From an uncultured Oscillibacter sp. (lineage in GTDB: Bacteria; Bacillota; Clostridia; Oscillospirales; Oscillospiraceae), in the NCBI GenBank assembly GCA_910585385.1, contig CAJUDV010000026.1:1-32438 (forward strand): a stretch of 32,438 bases of DNA, in the 5' to 3' direction. Below the pieces are notes generated by a model. It was given only the letters and a program-made list of their open reading frames with translations, did no database searches and had not been told where the DNA came from. Shown piece by piece: positions 1 to 7,661 of the stretch. A program made the translations under genes and the position numbers. Position 1 is the stretch's first letter. Every line of letters begins with the position of its first letter.

Positions 1-221
1 CCCTGCCCCGCGTCCGCGACTTCCAGGGCATCAACCCCAACTCCTTTGACGGCCGCGGCAACTACGCCCTGGGCATCAAGGAGCAGCTGATCTTCCCCGA
101 GATCGAGTATGACAAGATCGACAAGATCCGCGGCATGGATGTCGTCATCTGCACCACCGCCCACACCGATGAAGAGGCCCGGGCCCTGCTGGAGCAGGTC
201 GGCGCTCCCTTCGCCCGCTAA
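1..221 (+). CDS. rplE: 50S ribosomal protein L5, C-terminal part (5' end outside window)
   Basis: This is the last 72 codons of L5, the 5S-rRNA-binding protein of the large subunit central protuberance. The reading frame begins at base 3 and ends in TAA at 219-221. The visible text starts LPRVRDFQGI and includes the family's conserved GRGNYALGIKEQ segment and a terminal DEEARALLEQVGAPF. The stop is followed within 12 bases by the next ribosomal gene, which has its own AGGAGG. Position before S14 and S8 is the standard spc-operon order. Only truncation by the window edge limits the call. Confidence 0.95.
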   Translation, partial: LPRVRDFQGINPNSFDGRGNYALGIKEQLIFPEIEYDKIDKIRGMDVVICTTAHTDEEARALLEQVGAPFAR

Positions 222-233
222 GGAGGAAGAACG

Positions 234-419
234 ATGGCTAAGAAATCTATGATTCTCAAGCAGCAGCGTCCCGCCAAGTTCTCCAGCCGGCGGTACAACC
301 GCTGCAAGCTCTGCGGCCGCCCCCACGCCTACCTGCGTGACTACGGCGTGTGCCGTATCTGCTTCCGGGAGCTGGCCTACAAGGGCGAGATCCCCGGCGT
401 CCGCAAGGCCTCCTTCTGA
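234..419 (+). CDS. rpsZ: 30S ribosomal protein S14, zinc-binding short form (type Z)
   Basis: S14 is a small-subunit head protein that contacts 16S rRNA near S3 and S10. At 61 aa it is the short, zinc-containing Firmicutes form rather than the roughly 100-aa zinc-free form. C24, C27, C40 and C43 (CKLC and CRIC) make the ribbon. An AGGAGGAAG site lies just upstream of the ATG. The frame ends in TGA at 417-419. What follows is unusual: instead of S8 within a few bases there is a 414-base noncoding stretch. Confidence 0.97.
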   Translation: MAKKSMILKQQRPAKFSSRRYNRCKLCGRPHAYLRDYGVCRICFRELAYKGEIPGVRKASF

Positions 420-449
420 CCTACTTTTCTTTCGAGAAAGAAAAGTAGG
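420..449. repeat. 14-bp perfect inverted repeat
   Basis: Arms CCTACTTTTCTTTC (420-433) and GAAAGAAAAGTAGG (436-449) are separated by GA. It begins on the base after the rpsZ stop. No T-run follows on either strand, so it is not a canonical terminator. Its pyrimidine/purine composition and GA loop match the palindrome at 686-711, suggesting both belong to one element. Confidence 0.75.
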
Positions 450-685
450 CAAAAGAAAGCTGGCTCGCCGCGAAACTGGCGGTTGAGGCGGCTGGAGCGC
501 CGATTTGAAAGTCTTTGGGCTCTCCCCATCCCGGAGGTCATGGGGTGGGGAGGGCTGAAAGAGCGGAGTTTCCTTTGTGAGAACTTCTTTCCAGAGAAGG
601 CCGCTCCCAAAGGGCAATTCTGCCGCTGCCGCCCCGGAGACCTGGATGAAAGCCGGACTCTGTGGTGCGCGAACGTTCTTTTTGA

Positions 686-711
686 TTTCTTTTTCTTGAA
701 AGAAAAAGAAA
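686..711. repeat. 12-bp perfect inverted repeat
   Basis: Arms TTTCTTTTTCTT (686-697) and AAGAAAAAGAAA (700-711) flank a GA loop. It resembles the palindrome at 420-449 in composition and loop, and sits about 120 bases ahead of rpsH. Confidence 0.7.
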
Positions 712-833
712 CCGGATGGCGAAAGGTCATGGGCAATTGGGCACCACGCGCGAGCGGACTGCTCCATTGGCCACGATACCTCGCCGCCGAAGCGGCCGCA
801 GGCCGCAACTCTAAAAATAGGAGGATTACCCAA

Positions 834-1232
834 ATGCATATCACCGATCCTGTTGCGGATATGCTGACCCGCATCCGCAACGCGAACAGCGCGAAGCACG
901 ACACCGTTGATGTTCCCGCCTCCAAGATGAAGAAGAGCATCGCTCAGATTCTGCTGGACGAGGGGTATATCAAGAGCTTCAACGTGGTGGACGACGGCCT
1001 CCAGGGCATGATCCGCATCACCTTGAAGTACAACGCGGGCAAGGAGAAGGTCATTACCGGCCTGCGCCGCGTTTCCAAGCCGGGCCTCCGGGTCTATGTG
1101 GGCGCCGACGAGCTGCCCCGCGTACTCCGCGGCCTTGGCATCGCCATCATCTCTACGTCCAAGGGCGTCATGACCGACAAGAAGGCCCGCGAGCTCCATG
1201 TCGGCGGCGAAGTCCTGGCATTTGTCTGGTAA
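834..1232 (+). CDS. rpsH: 30S ribosomal protein S8
   Basis: S8 is a primary 16S rRNA-binding protein of the platform. The 132-aa product starts MHITDPVADMLTRIRNAN, the canonical N-terminus, and ends in the conserved GGEVLAFVW. I chose the ATG at 834 because it follows AGGAGG (819-824) and matches family length; the frame is open further upstream but that part is not S8-like. In E. coli, S8 represses its operon by binding mRNA near rplE; whether the long upstream insert alters such control here is unknown. rplF follows 16 bases later. Confidence 0.97.
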   Translation: MHITDPVADMLTRIRNANSAKHDTVDVPASKMKKSIAQILLDEGYIKSFNVVDDGLQGMIRITLKYNAGKEKVITGLRRVSKPGLRVYVGADELPRVLRGLGIAIISTSKGVMTDKKARELHVGGEVLAFVW

Positions 1233-1248
1233 GGAGGGTATTTGAACA

Positions 1249-1794
1249 ATGTCTAGAATTGGCAGAATGCCCATTACCGTTCCCGCCGGCGTGACTGTGA
1301 ACATCGCCGAGGGTAATGTGGTTACCGTCAAGGGACCCAAGGGCGAACTGAGCCGCGCGCTGCGCCCTGAGATGATCATTAAACAGGAAGGCACTACGAT
1401 CACCGTGGAGCGTCCTTCCGAGGATAAGCTGCACCGCAGCCTCCACGGCCTGACCCGGACTCTGCTCCACAACATGATCGTCGGCGTGACCGACGGATAC
1501 AAGAAGGAGCTGGACGTCAACGGCGTCGGCTACCGTGTGGCCAAGGAGGGCAAGAACCTGGTTATGAACCTGGGTTTCTCCCATCAGGTGATCGTTTCCG
1601 AGGTGGAGGGAATCACCATCGAGGTCCCCTCTCCCAATAAGATTGTGATTCACGGATGCGATAAGCAGGCTGTCGGCCAGTTTGCCGCCGAAGTCCGCGA
1701 GAAGCGTCCCCCCGAGCCCTATAAGGGCAAGGGTATCAAGTATGCCGACGAGACCATCCGCCGTAAGGTCGGCAAGACCGGCGCTAAGAAGTAA
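1249..1794 (+). CDS. rplF: 50S ribosomal protein L6
   Basis: L6 binds 23S rRNA near the sarcin-ricin loop and factor-binding site. The 181-aa length and tandem-domain layout are normal: the N-terminal MSRIGRMPITVPAGV segment, NGVGYRV in the middle, and the C-terminal PPEPYKGKGIKY signature. AAGGAGGGT lies before the ATG. The gene is co-directional with rplR, 14 bases downstream. Confidence 0.97.
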   Translation: MSRIGRMPITVPAGVTVNIAEGNVVTVKGPKGELSRALRPEMIIKQEGTTITVERPSEDKLHRSLHGLTRTLLHNMIVGVTDGYKKELDVNGVGYRVAKEGKNLVMNLGFSHQVIVSEVEGITIEVPSPNKIVIHGCDKQAVGQFAAEVREKRPPEPYKGKGIKYADETIRRKVGKTGAKK

Positions 1795-1808
1795 GGAGGT
1801 GTGCCGAT

Positions 1809-2168
1809 ATGATTAAGAGACCGAATACCAATAAGCAGCGCCTGAAGCGCCACAAGAGAGTGCGCGCCAAGATCTCCGGCACCCCCGAGATGCCGCGTCT
1901 GAATGTGTTCCGCAGCGAGTCCAACATCTATGCCCAGATCATCGACGATGTGGCGGGCGTGACGCTGGCCTCCGCTTCCTCCCTGGACAAGGCCGTTGAT
2001 GGATACGGCGGCAATGTGGCCGCCGCCGCCGCCGTTGGCAAGCTGATTGCCGAGCGGGCCAAGGCCAAGGGCATCGAGACCGTGGTCTTCGACCGCGGCG
2101 GATACCTGTATCACGGCCGTGTGCAGGCACTGGCCGACGGCGCCCGTGAGGGCGGCCTGAAATTCTAA
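1809..2168 (+). CDS. rplR: 50S ribosomal protein L18
   Basis: L18 binds 5S rRNA together with L5 and anchors it to the large subunit. The 119-aa product has a basic N-terminal tail (KQRLKRHKRVRAKI), the conserved PRLNVFRS strand and a C-terminal FDRGGYLYHGRVQALADGAREGGL signature. AAGGAGGTG precedes the ATG. It lies between rplF and rpsE in standard spc order. Confidence 0.97.
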   Translation: MIKRPNTNKQRLKRHKRVRAKISGTPEMPRLNVFRSESNIYAQIIDDVAGVTLASASSLDKAVDGYGGNVAAAAAVGKLIAERAKAKGIETVVFDRGGYLYHGRVQALADGAREGGLKF

Positions 2169-2185
2169 GGGAGGAGGAACGACAA

Positions 2186-2686
2186 ATGCCTAGATTTGAA
2201 AGAGAGCAGAGCGAGTATATCGAGAAGGTCGTGTACCTGAACCGTGTTTCCAAGACGGTGAAGGGCGGCCGCGTCATGAAGTTCTCCGCCCTGGTGGTCG
2301 TCGGTGACGGCAAGGGCAAGGTGGGCTACGGCCTGGGTAAGGCCGCCGAGGTTCCCGAGGCCATTCGCAAGGGCATCGAGGCCGCCAAGAAGAACATGAT
2401 CACCGTGACGCTGTCCGGGACCACCATTCCCCATGAGACCATCGGAGAGGCGGGCGCCGGCCGTGTGCTGATGAAGCCCGCCGCCCCCGGTACCGGCGTG
2501 ATCGCCGGCGGCGCCGTTCGTGCCGTGGTCGAGGCCGCTGGCATCAAGGACATTCGTACCAAGTGCCTTCGGTCCAACAACCCCAACAACGTCGTCGCCG
2601 CCGCCTTCCAGGGCCTGAAAGAAATGCGTGGCCCCGAGGAGGTTGCCCGCATCCGCGGCAAGAGCGTCGAAGAGATCGTGGGTTAA
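2186..2686 (+). CDS. rpsE: 30S ribosomal protein S5
   Basis: S5 sits at the mRNA entry tunnel and affects decoding fidelity. The 166-aa protein has the double-stranded-RNA-binding-like N-terminal domain (VYLNRVSKTVKGGR, then VVGDGKGKVGYGLGKA) and the C-terminal domain with APGTGVIAGGAVRAVVEAAG. GGGAGGAGG precedes the start. Spectinomycin-type changes map to the N-terminal loop in other species; the loop here, around KTVKGGRVMKFSA, has no obvious deletion. Confidence 0.97.
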   Translation: MPRFEREQSEYIEKVVYLNRVSKTVKGGRVMKFSALVVVGDGKGKVGYGLGKAAEVPEAIRKGIEAAKKNMITVTLSGTTIPHETIGEAGAGRVLMKPAAPGTGVIAGGAVRAVVEAAGIKDIRTKCLRSNNPNNVVAAAFQGLKEMRGPEEVARIRGKSVEEIVG

Positions 2687-2699
2687 GGAGGCGCAAAAC

Positions 2700-2882
2700 A
2701 TGGCAAACTTAAATATTAAGCTCGTCAAGAGCCTGAACGGCCGCCTGGAAAAGCAGGTTGCCACCGCCCATTCCCTGGGCCTGCGCAAGATCGGCGACAT
2801 CACTGTGCAGCCCGACAACGACCAGACCCGCGGCAAGATCGCCAAAATCGGCTACCTGCTGCAGGTCACAGAAGTGAACTAA
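2700..2882 (+). CDS. rpmD: 50S ribosomal protein L30
   Basis: L30 is a small large-subunit protein. The start is the ATG at 2700, 7 bases after AAGGAGG; an upstream in-frame ATG inside rpsE would add an unrelated 24-residue tail. The 60-aa product MANLNIKLVKSLNGR..., with HSLGLRKIGD in the middle and a final LLQVTEVN, fits the family. The next gene begins 14 bases later. Confidence 0.95.
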   Translation: MANLNIKLVKSLNGRLEKQVATAHSLGLRKIGDITVQPDNDQTRGKIAKIGYLLQVTEVN

Positions 2883-2895
2883 GGAGGCACCCATT

Positions 2896-3336
2896 ATGAA
2901 ATTGAGCGAACTGTCTCCCGCCGAGGGCTCCGTCCGCCAGGCATACCGGAAGGGCCGGGGCTCCGGCTCCGGCAACGGTAAGACCGGCGGCCGCGGCCAC
3001 AAGGGCCAGAAGGCCCGCTCCGGCGGCAAGGTCCGCGTGGGATTTGAGGGCGGCCAGATGCCTCTGGCCCGCCGTGTTCCCAAGCGCGGCTTCAACAACA
3101 TCTTCGCCAAGCCCCTGGAGATCGTGAACCTCAGCGCTCTCAACGCCTTTGACGACGGCGAGACCGTCACCGCCGGGGCGCTGCTGGCCAAGGGAATCCT
3201 TTCCAAGTGCGAGTACGGTTACAAAGTGCTGGGCAGCGGTAAGGTGTCCAAGAAAGTCACCGTCCAGGCCTCCGCTTTCTCCGCTTCTGCCAAGGAGGCT
3301 ATCGAGGCGGCTGGCGGGAAGGCCGAGGTGATCTAA
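2896..3336 (+). CDS. rplO: 50S ribosomal protein L15
   Basis: L15 is a late-assembly large-subunit protein. The 146-aa product begins MKLSELSPAEGS and carries the very basic glycine-rich N-terminal extension (GRGSGSGNGKTGGRGHKGQKAR) that threads into 23S rRNA, then FEGGQMPLARRVPKRGF. AGGAGG precedes the ATG. The stop at 3334-3336 is one base before the secY GTG start, so the two are probably translationally coupled. Confidence 0.97.
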   Translation: MKLSELSPAEGSVRQAYRKGRGSGSGNGKTGGRGHKGQKARSGGKVRVGFEGGQMPLARRVPKRGFNNIFAKPLEIVNLSALNAFDDGETVTAGALLAKGILSKCEYGYKVLGSGKVSKKVTVQASAFSASAKEAIEAAGGKAEVI

Positions 3337-3337
3337 C

Positions 3338-4714
3338 GTGATTCAAACGATTCGTAAGGCGTGGGGCGTCCCTGAACTGCGGAAGAAGCTGATTTTCACG
3401 GTCCTCATTCTGCTGATCTTCCGGATCGGCAACGCCATTACGGTCCCCTACGTCAACGTCGGTCTGCTGCAGACACAGCTCCAGAGCATGGGCACCACGA
3501 TTTTGGGGTTGTACAACGTGATGAGCGGCGGCGCCTTCGCCACCGCCACGGTGTTCGCCCTGGGCGTGCAGCCCTATATCAACAGCTCCATCATCATCCA
3601 GCTGCTGACAGTGGCCATCCCGGCCCTGGAGCGGCTGGCCCGGGACGGCGGCGAGGAGGGCCGGAAGAAGATCCAGTCCATCACCCGCTATACCACGGTG
3701 GCCATCGCCGTTCTCCAGGCCTTCGGCTACTATACGATGATGAAGAGCTACGGCCTGCTGGCGACGGGCGCCGAAGGCGTCTGGCCCGCCCTGGTCATCA
3801 TTGTCTCTATGATCGCCGGCTCCTCCTTCGTCATGTGGATGGGCGAGCAGGTCACCGAGTTTGGCGTGGGCAACGGCGTCTCCATCATCCTGTTCGCGGG
3901 CATCATCTCCCGCGTGCCCAACATGATCTCCGGCATGATCGACGGCGTGCGCATTCACAGCGGCATCAGCAACGGCACCATGACGCTGGAGAGCCTGACC
4001 TCTGCCGGATACAGCGCCCAGCAGGCTCAGGCCCAGCTGGACAGCGCCATGCCCGTGTGGGGCGTGATCCTGCTGCTGGTGGGCATTCTGGCTCTGATTG
4101 TCTTCATTGTGTTCATTAACGACGCGGAGCGCCGCATCCCTGTGCAGTACGCCAAGCGCCAGGTGGGCCGGAAGATGTACGGCGGCCAGAGCAGCAACCT
4201 GCCCATGAAAGTGGGCATGGCCGGCGTCCTGCCCGTCATCTTCGCCCAGAGCATTGCATCCTTGCCCATCACCGTCTGGAGCTTCATCGGCATTCCCCAG
4301 GAGGGCACGGTGTCCCGGACGATCTACAACGCCATCGATACCCGGTCCTTTGTGTATATCGTGGTGTATTTCATCATGATCATCGGCTTCAGCTATTTCT
4401 ATTCCAGCATTCAGTTCAATCCCGTTGAAATCGCCAACAACCTGAAAAAGCAGGGCGGCTTTATCCCGGGCTTCCGTCCCGGCAAGCCCACGGTGGATTT
4501 CATCAAGCGGGTGCTGAACAAGATCACCCTCTTCGGCGCCATTTACCTGGCCATCGTGGCCATCTGCCCCATCCTGGTGAGCAAGGTCATCGGCAATAGC
4601 TCTGTGGCCATCGGCGGCACCTCCGTCATCATCGTGGTGGGCGTGGCTCTGGAGACCGTGAAGGCCTTGGAATCCCAGATGCTGATGCGTCAGTACAAGG
4701 GCTTCCTGGAGTAA
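3338..4714 (+). CDS. secY: Preprotein translocase channel subunit SecY
   Basis: SecY is the membrane pore of the Sec pathway and works with SecE, SecG (11289-11528) and the SecA motor (16877-19627), the latter two also in this window. The 458-aa protein starts at GTG 3338, one base after the rplO stop, with a GAGG stretch inside the end of rplO as ribosome site. It begins TIRKAWGVPELRKK and has about ten hydrophobic segments. The plug-domain phrase YNVMSGGAFATATVFALGVQPYIN and the cytoplasmic C5-loop phrase KKQGGFIPGFRPGKPT are typical. Placement between L15 and adk is standard. Confidence 0.97.
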   Translation: MIQTIRKAWGVPELRKKLIFTVLILLIFRIGNAITVPYVNVGLLQTQLQSMGTTILGLYNVMSGGAFATATVFALGVQPYINSSIIIQLLTVAIPALERLARDGGEEGRKKIQSITRYTTVAIAVLQAFGYYTMMKSYGLLATGAEGVWPALVIIVSMIAGSSFVMWMGEQVTEFGVGNGVSIILFAGIISRVPNMISGMIDGVRIHSGISNGTMTLESLTSAGYSAQQAQAQLDSAMPVWGVILLLVGILALIVFIVFINDAERRIPVQYAKRQVGRKMYGGQSSNLPMKVGMAGVLPVIFAQSIASLPITVWSFIGIPQEGTVSRTIYNAIDTRSFVYIVVYFIMIIGFSYFYSSIQFNPVEIANNLKKQGGFIPGFRPGKPTVDFIKRVLNKITLFGAIYLAIVAICPILVSKVIGNSSVAIGGTSVIIVVGVALETVKALESQMLMRQYKGFLE

Positions 4715-4730
4715 GAGAGAGGCGTTTCAA

Positions 4731-5363
4731 ATGAAATTGATTCTGCTGGGCGCCCCCGGCGCCGGAAAAGGAACCCAGGCCGAGAGGCTTTGCAAAACCC
4801 TGGAGATCCCCACAATTTCTACCGGCAACATTCTCCGTGCCGCCATTAAAAACGGCACTCCCACGGGCTTGAAGGCCAAGAGCTTCATGGACGCGGGACA
4901 GCTGGTTCCGGATGAGGTCATTATCGGCATCATCACAGAGCGGCTGGCGGAGGAGGACTGCAAAAACGGCTATATCCTGGACGGGGTGCCCCGCACCATC
5001 GCCCAGGCCGAGGCCATGGAGCAGGCCGGGATTGTATTTGACGCCGTCGTCTCCATTGAGATCGCCGATGAGGAGATCTGTGAGCGCATGGGCGGCCGCC
5101 GCGTCTGCGAGTCCTGCGGGGCCAGCTACCACCTGGTAGCTGTGCCCCCCAAGCAGGAGGGCGTGTGCGACAGCTGCGGCGGCAAGCTGGTCCAGCGAAA
5201 AGATGATGCCCCCGAGACGGTGAAAGCCCGGCTCGAGGTCTATCATATGGAGACCGAGCCCCTGAAGGCGTTTTACGAAAAGCGCGGTCTCCTGAAGCCT
5301 GTGGAAAACCAGAGAACAGTCGAGGGTACTACACAGGCCATCCTCCACGCGCTGGGGAGATGA
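4731..5363 (+). CDS. adk: Adenylate kinase, zinc-lid form
   Basis: Catalyses ATP + AMP to 2 ADP in the cytosol. The 210-aa protein has the P-loop GAPGAGKGTQ at residues 7-16 and the AMP-binding TGNILR segment. The lid has four cysteines, C126, C129, C146 and C149, the zinc-binding type common in Gram-positives. The usual DGFPR motif reads DGVPRT, a conservative variant at the substrate site. The gene sits between secY and map, 4 bases upstream of the map start, so the two are probably coupled. Confidence 0.96.
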   Translation: MKLILLGAPGAGKGTQAERLCKTLEIPTISTGNILRAAIKNGTPTGLKAKSFMDAGQLVPDEVIIGIITERLAEEDCKNGYILDGVPRTIAQAEAMEQAGIVFDAVVSIEIADEEICERMGGRRVCESCGASYHLVAVPPKQEGVCDSCGGKLVQRKDDAPETVKARLEVYHMETEPLKAFYEKRGLLKPVENQRTVEGTTQAILHALGR

Positions 5364-5367
5364 GCGA

Positions 5368-6120
5368 ATGATCATCCTGAAATCCCAGACAGAGATCGAA
5401 TCAATGCGCCGTGCCGGAAAAATTACCGCGGCTGCCCGTGCTTTGGCAGGGGAAATGGTAAGGCCCGGCGTAACAACCCGTGAGATCGACAGCGCGGTGG
5501 AGCAGTTTATCCGCAAACAGGGCGCGGTTCCGTCCTTCCTCCACTACAACGGCTATCCGGCCAGCGCCTGCGTCAGCGTCAACGACGAGGTTATCCACGG
5601 CATCCCCGGCAAGCGGGTGCTGCAAGAGGGCGACATCGTCAGCATTGATGTGGGGGCGTACATTGGAGGGGTCCACGGCGACTGCGCGGCCACCTTCGCC
5701 TGCGGAGCAATCTCCCGGGAGGCTCAGGACCTGATTGACGTAACCAGGCAGAGCTTCTTCGAGGGGATCCGGTACGCTAAGGAGGGCTGCCGCCTCCAGG
5801 ACATATCCGCGGCCATTCAGGCGTACGTGGAGAGCCATGGATGCAGCGTCGTCCGGGAGTACGTGGGTCACGGCGTGGGCGCCAAGATGCACGAGCCGCC
5901 GGAAATTCCCAACTACGGCCATCCCGGCCGGGGACCCCGGCTGCTGCGGGGCATGACCCTTGCAATCGAACCCATGGTGAACGCCGGCAAGGCCGCCATT
6001 CAGCTCCTGCCGGACGGCTGGACTGTCAAGACGGCGGACGGCAAGTGGTCGGCACACTATGAGAATACGGTCCTGATTACCGATGGGGAGCCGGAGATTC
6101 TGACGGCCCCCGCCATCTGA
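5368..6120 (+). CDS. map: Methionine aminopeptidase, type I
   Basis: Removes the initiator methionine from nascent proteins. The 250-aa protein has all five metal ligands in family spacing: D94, D105, H168, E201 and E232, plus the catalytic H77 in NDEVIHGIP. It lacks the SEC-C-type N-terminal zinc extension found in some clostridial paralogs. The start ATG is 4 bases past the adk stop, with GGGGAGATGAG over the junction as ribosome site. The following KOW gene and infA complete the common Firmicutes adk-map-KOW-infA block. Confidence 0.96.
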   Translation: MIILKSQTEIESMRRAGKITAAARALAGEMVRPGVTTREIDSAVEQFIRKQGAVPSFLHYNGYPASACVSVNDEVIHGIPGKRVLQEGDIVSIDVGAYIGGVHGDCAATFACGAISREAQDLIDVTRQSFFEGIRYAKEGCRLQDISAAIQAYVESHGCSVVREYVGHGVGAKMHEPPEIPNYGHPGRGPRLLRGMTLAIEPMVNAGKAAIQLLPDGWTVKTADGKWSAHYENTVLITDGEPEILTAPAI

Positions 6121-6136
6121 GGGTAAAAAGAAGCGT

Positions 6137-6421
6137 ATGGAAATTGCAAAATCAAATATCGTCCGATCCGACGCCGGCAGAGACAAGGGAAAGCTCTTCG
6201 TCGTTCTCGCGGTGGAGGGGGAGTACCTCCTGCTGGCAGACGGAAAGTCCAGAAAGGTGGAGTCGCCCAAGCGTAAAAAGCGCAGACATGTGCTCTTTGT
6301 GGCTGACGACGGCACCCGCCTTGCTGAAAAAATCAAGGGCCAAGAGAAGATCACCAACAGTGAGCTTCGCAGAACCCTCGCGGGATACCGCGGAGAGGTT
6401 CATCCGGACCAGGAGGGATAA
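6137..6421 (+). CDS. KOW-domain RNA-binding protein (L14e/L27e-like)
   Basis: A 94-aa basic protein beginning MEIAKSNIVRSDAGRDKGKLF. The N-terminal part has the KOW pattern (V-x-S-x-A-G-x-D-K-G-K), followed by a lysine/arginine-rich segment SPKRKKRRH. Similar small KOW proteins occur between map and infA in many Firmicutes and are thought to touch ribosomal RNA, but the function is not established. The stop is 3 bases before the infA start. The start ATG follows GGGTAAAAAGAAG, a weak ribosome site, so coupling to map is likely. Confidence 0.85.
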   Translation: MEIAKSNIVRSDAGRDKGKLFVVLAVEGEYLLLADGKSRKVESPKRKKRRHVLFVADDGTRLAEKIKGQEKITNSELRRTLAGYRGEVHPDQEG

Positions 6422-6424
6422 CGT

Positions 6425-6643
6425 TTGGCAAAATCCGACATGATCGAGGTAGAGGGCGTTGTGGTGGAATCCCTGCCTAACACGACATTCAAAGTAGACA
6501 TTGGAAATGGACACACCATTTTGGCGTTCATCTCCGGAAAACTCAGGATGAATTTCATCAGGATCCTGCCAGGCGATAAGGTTACGGTGGAGATGTCCCC
6601 CTACGACCTGACCCGCGGCCGGATCACCTGGCGCAGCAAGTAA
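6425..6643 (+). CDS. infA: Translation initiation factor IF-1, TTG start
   Basis: IF-1 occupies the ribosomal A site during initiation together with IF-2 and IF-3. The 72-aa OB-fold protein MAKSDMIEVEGVV... includes FKVDIGNGHTILAFISGKLRMN and ends GRITWRSK, full length for the family. The start codon is TTG at 6425, 3 bases after the KOW-gene stop, with AGGAGGG (6411-6417) as ribosome site. The rare start may limit IF-1 output relative to ribosomal proteins. Confidence 0.96.
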   Translation: MAKSDMIEVEGVVVESLPNTTFKVDIGNGHTILAFISGKLRMNFIRILPGDKVTVEMSPYDLTRGRITWRSK

Positions 6644-6711
6644 ACGCGCCGGGGGAGGACGCTGTTTCACAGGGTCCAAGACACAAACCGCTGAAAGGAA
6701 GGTTTCAAACT

Positions 6712-6825
6712 ATGAAAGTAAGACCGTCCGTGAAGCCCATGTGCGAAAAGTGCAAGGTCATTCGCCGCAAAGGCCGTGTCATGGTCATTTGCGAGAACCC
6801 CAAGCATAAGCAGAGACAGGGCTAA
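6712..6825 (+). CDS. rpmJ: 50S ribosomal protein L36, zinc form
   Basis: A 37-aa protein, MKVRPSVKPMCEKCKVIRRK..., ending KHKQRQG. C11, C14, C27 and H32 form the zinc site of the C+ form. AAAGGAAGG lies before the ATG at 6712. Position between infA and rpsM is the standard alpha-operon junction. Confidence 0.96.
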   Translation: MKVRPSVKPMCEKCKVIRRKGRVMVICENPKHKQRQG

Positions 6826-6851
6826 CATTTAATTGGAGGTGCTTTAAGAGT

Positions 6852-7217
6852 ATGGCACGTATTGCCGGTATTGACCTGCCGAAGGATAAGCGTATCGAGA
6901 TCGGCCTCACCTATATCTACGGCATTGGCAGAAAGAGCGCCAAGGACATCCTGGCGCAGGCGGGCGTCGACCCCGACATCCGCGTGAAGGACCTGACCGA
7001 CGCCGACGAGCAGAAGCTCCGTGACGCCATCGACGACTATACCGTCGAGGGCGACCTGCGCCGTCAGACCGCCCTGGACATCAAGCGCTTGAGCGAGATC
7101 GGCTGCTACCGCGGCATCCGGCACCGCAAGGGTCTGCCTGTCCGCGGCCAGCGCAGCAAGACCAACGCCCGCACCCGCAAAGGTCCCAAGAAGACCATCG
7201 CCAACAAGAAGAAGTAA
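6852..7217 (+). CDS. rpsM: 30S ribosomal protein S13
   Basis: S13 lies in the small-subunit head and bridges to L5 and tRNA. The 121-aa protein starts MARIAGIDLPKDKRIEIGLTYIYGIG and ends in the basic GQRSKTNARTRKGPKKT tail that reaches the P site. AATTGGAGGTG precedes the ATG. In E. coli S4 represses this operon by binding the rpsM leader; the leader here (6826-6851) is too short for that pseudoknot unless rpmJ sequence takes part. Confidence 0.97.
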   Translation: MARIAGIDLPKDKRIEIGLTYIYGIGRKSAKDILAQAGVDPDIRVKDLTDADEQKLRDAIDDYTVEGDLRRQTALDIKRLSEIGCYRGIRHRKGLPVRGQRSKTNARTRKGPKKTIANKKK

Positions 7218-7232
7218 GGAGGGAGAACAGAA

Positions 7233-7637
7233 ATGGCAACTGCGAAGTCTGGCGGCAAGAAAGTCATTCGCCGCCGCCGTGAGAGAAAGAATATTGAGCG
7301 GGGTCAGGTCCATATCCGTTCTTCTTTCAACAACACCATGGTAACTGTTACCGACGCTCAGGGCAACGCCATCTCCTGGGCCTCCTCCGGCGGCCTGGGC
7401 TTCCGGGGCAGCAAGAAGTCCACGCCCTTCGCGGCCCAGACCGCGGCTGAGACCGCCGCCCGCGCCGCCATGGAGCATGGCCTGAAGACCGTTGAGGTCT
7501 TTGTCAAGGGGCCCGGCCAGGGCCGTGAGGCCGCCATCCGCGCCCTGCAGGCGGTGGGCCTGGAAGTGACGATGATCAAGGACGTCACCCCTATCCCCCA
7601 CAACGGCTGCCGCCCCCCGAAGCGCCGCCGCGTCTAA
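7233..7637 (+). CDS. rpsK: 30S ribosomal protein S11
   Basis: S11 forms part of the platform at the E site. The 134-aa protein carries GQVHIRSSFNNTMVTVTDAQGNAISWASSGGLGFRGSKKSTPFAAQ and ends TPIPHNGCRPPKRRRV, all standard. The N-terminus is a short basic tail rich in K and R. AAGGAGGG precedes the ATG. It lies 15 bases after rpsM and 24 before rpsD. Confidence 0.97.
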   Translation: MATAKSGGKKVIRRRRERKNIERGQVHIRSSFNNTMVTVTDAQGNAISWASSGGLGFRGSKKSTPFAAQTAAETAARAAMEHGLKTVEVFVKGPGQGREAAIRALQAVGLEVTMIKDVTPIPHNGCRPPKRRRV

Positions 7638-7661
7638 TCAGAATAGGAGGTAACAAGCAAT

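Larger units (their letters stand above)
420..833. other. Palindrome-rich noncoding insert inside the spc operon
   Basis: The stretch between rpsZ and rpsH is normally a few tens of bases; here it is 414. It holds three strong hairpins: 420-449 (14-bp perfect arms), 522-552 (11 bp with one G-T) and 686-711 (12-bp perfect arms). GTGGTGC at 662-668 and GCACCAC at 741-747 could pair around the last one. The frame of rpsH stays open back to 483, but the translation there (runs of R, E, F, K) resembles no ribosomal protein, and rpsH has its own AGGAGG at 819-824, so I read the region as noncoding. It looks like a small interspersed repeat that landed in the operon, or a folded intercistronic RNA. 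No transposase or intron domain is visible. Confidence 0.6.

Noticed and set aside
483..833. N-terminal extension of S8 by 117 residues in the same open frame
   Set aside because: The sequence is not S8-like, contains perfect palindromes, and a proper ribosome site plus canonical MHITDP start lies at 834.
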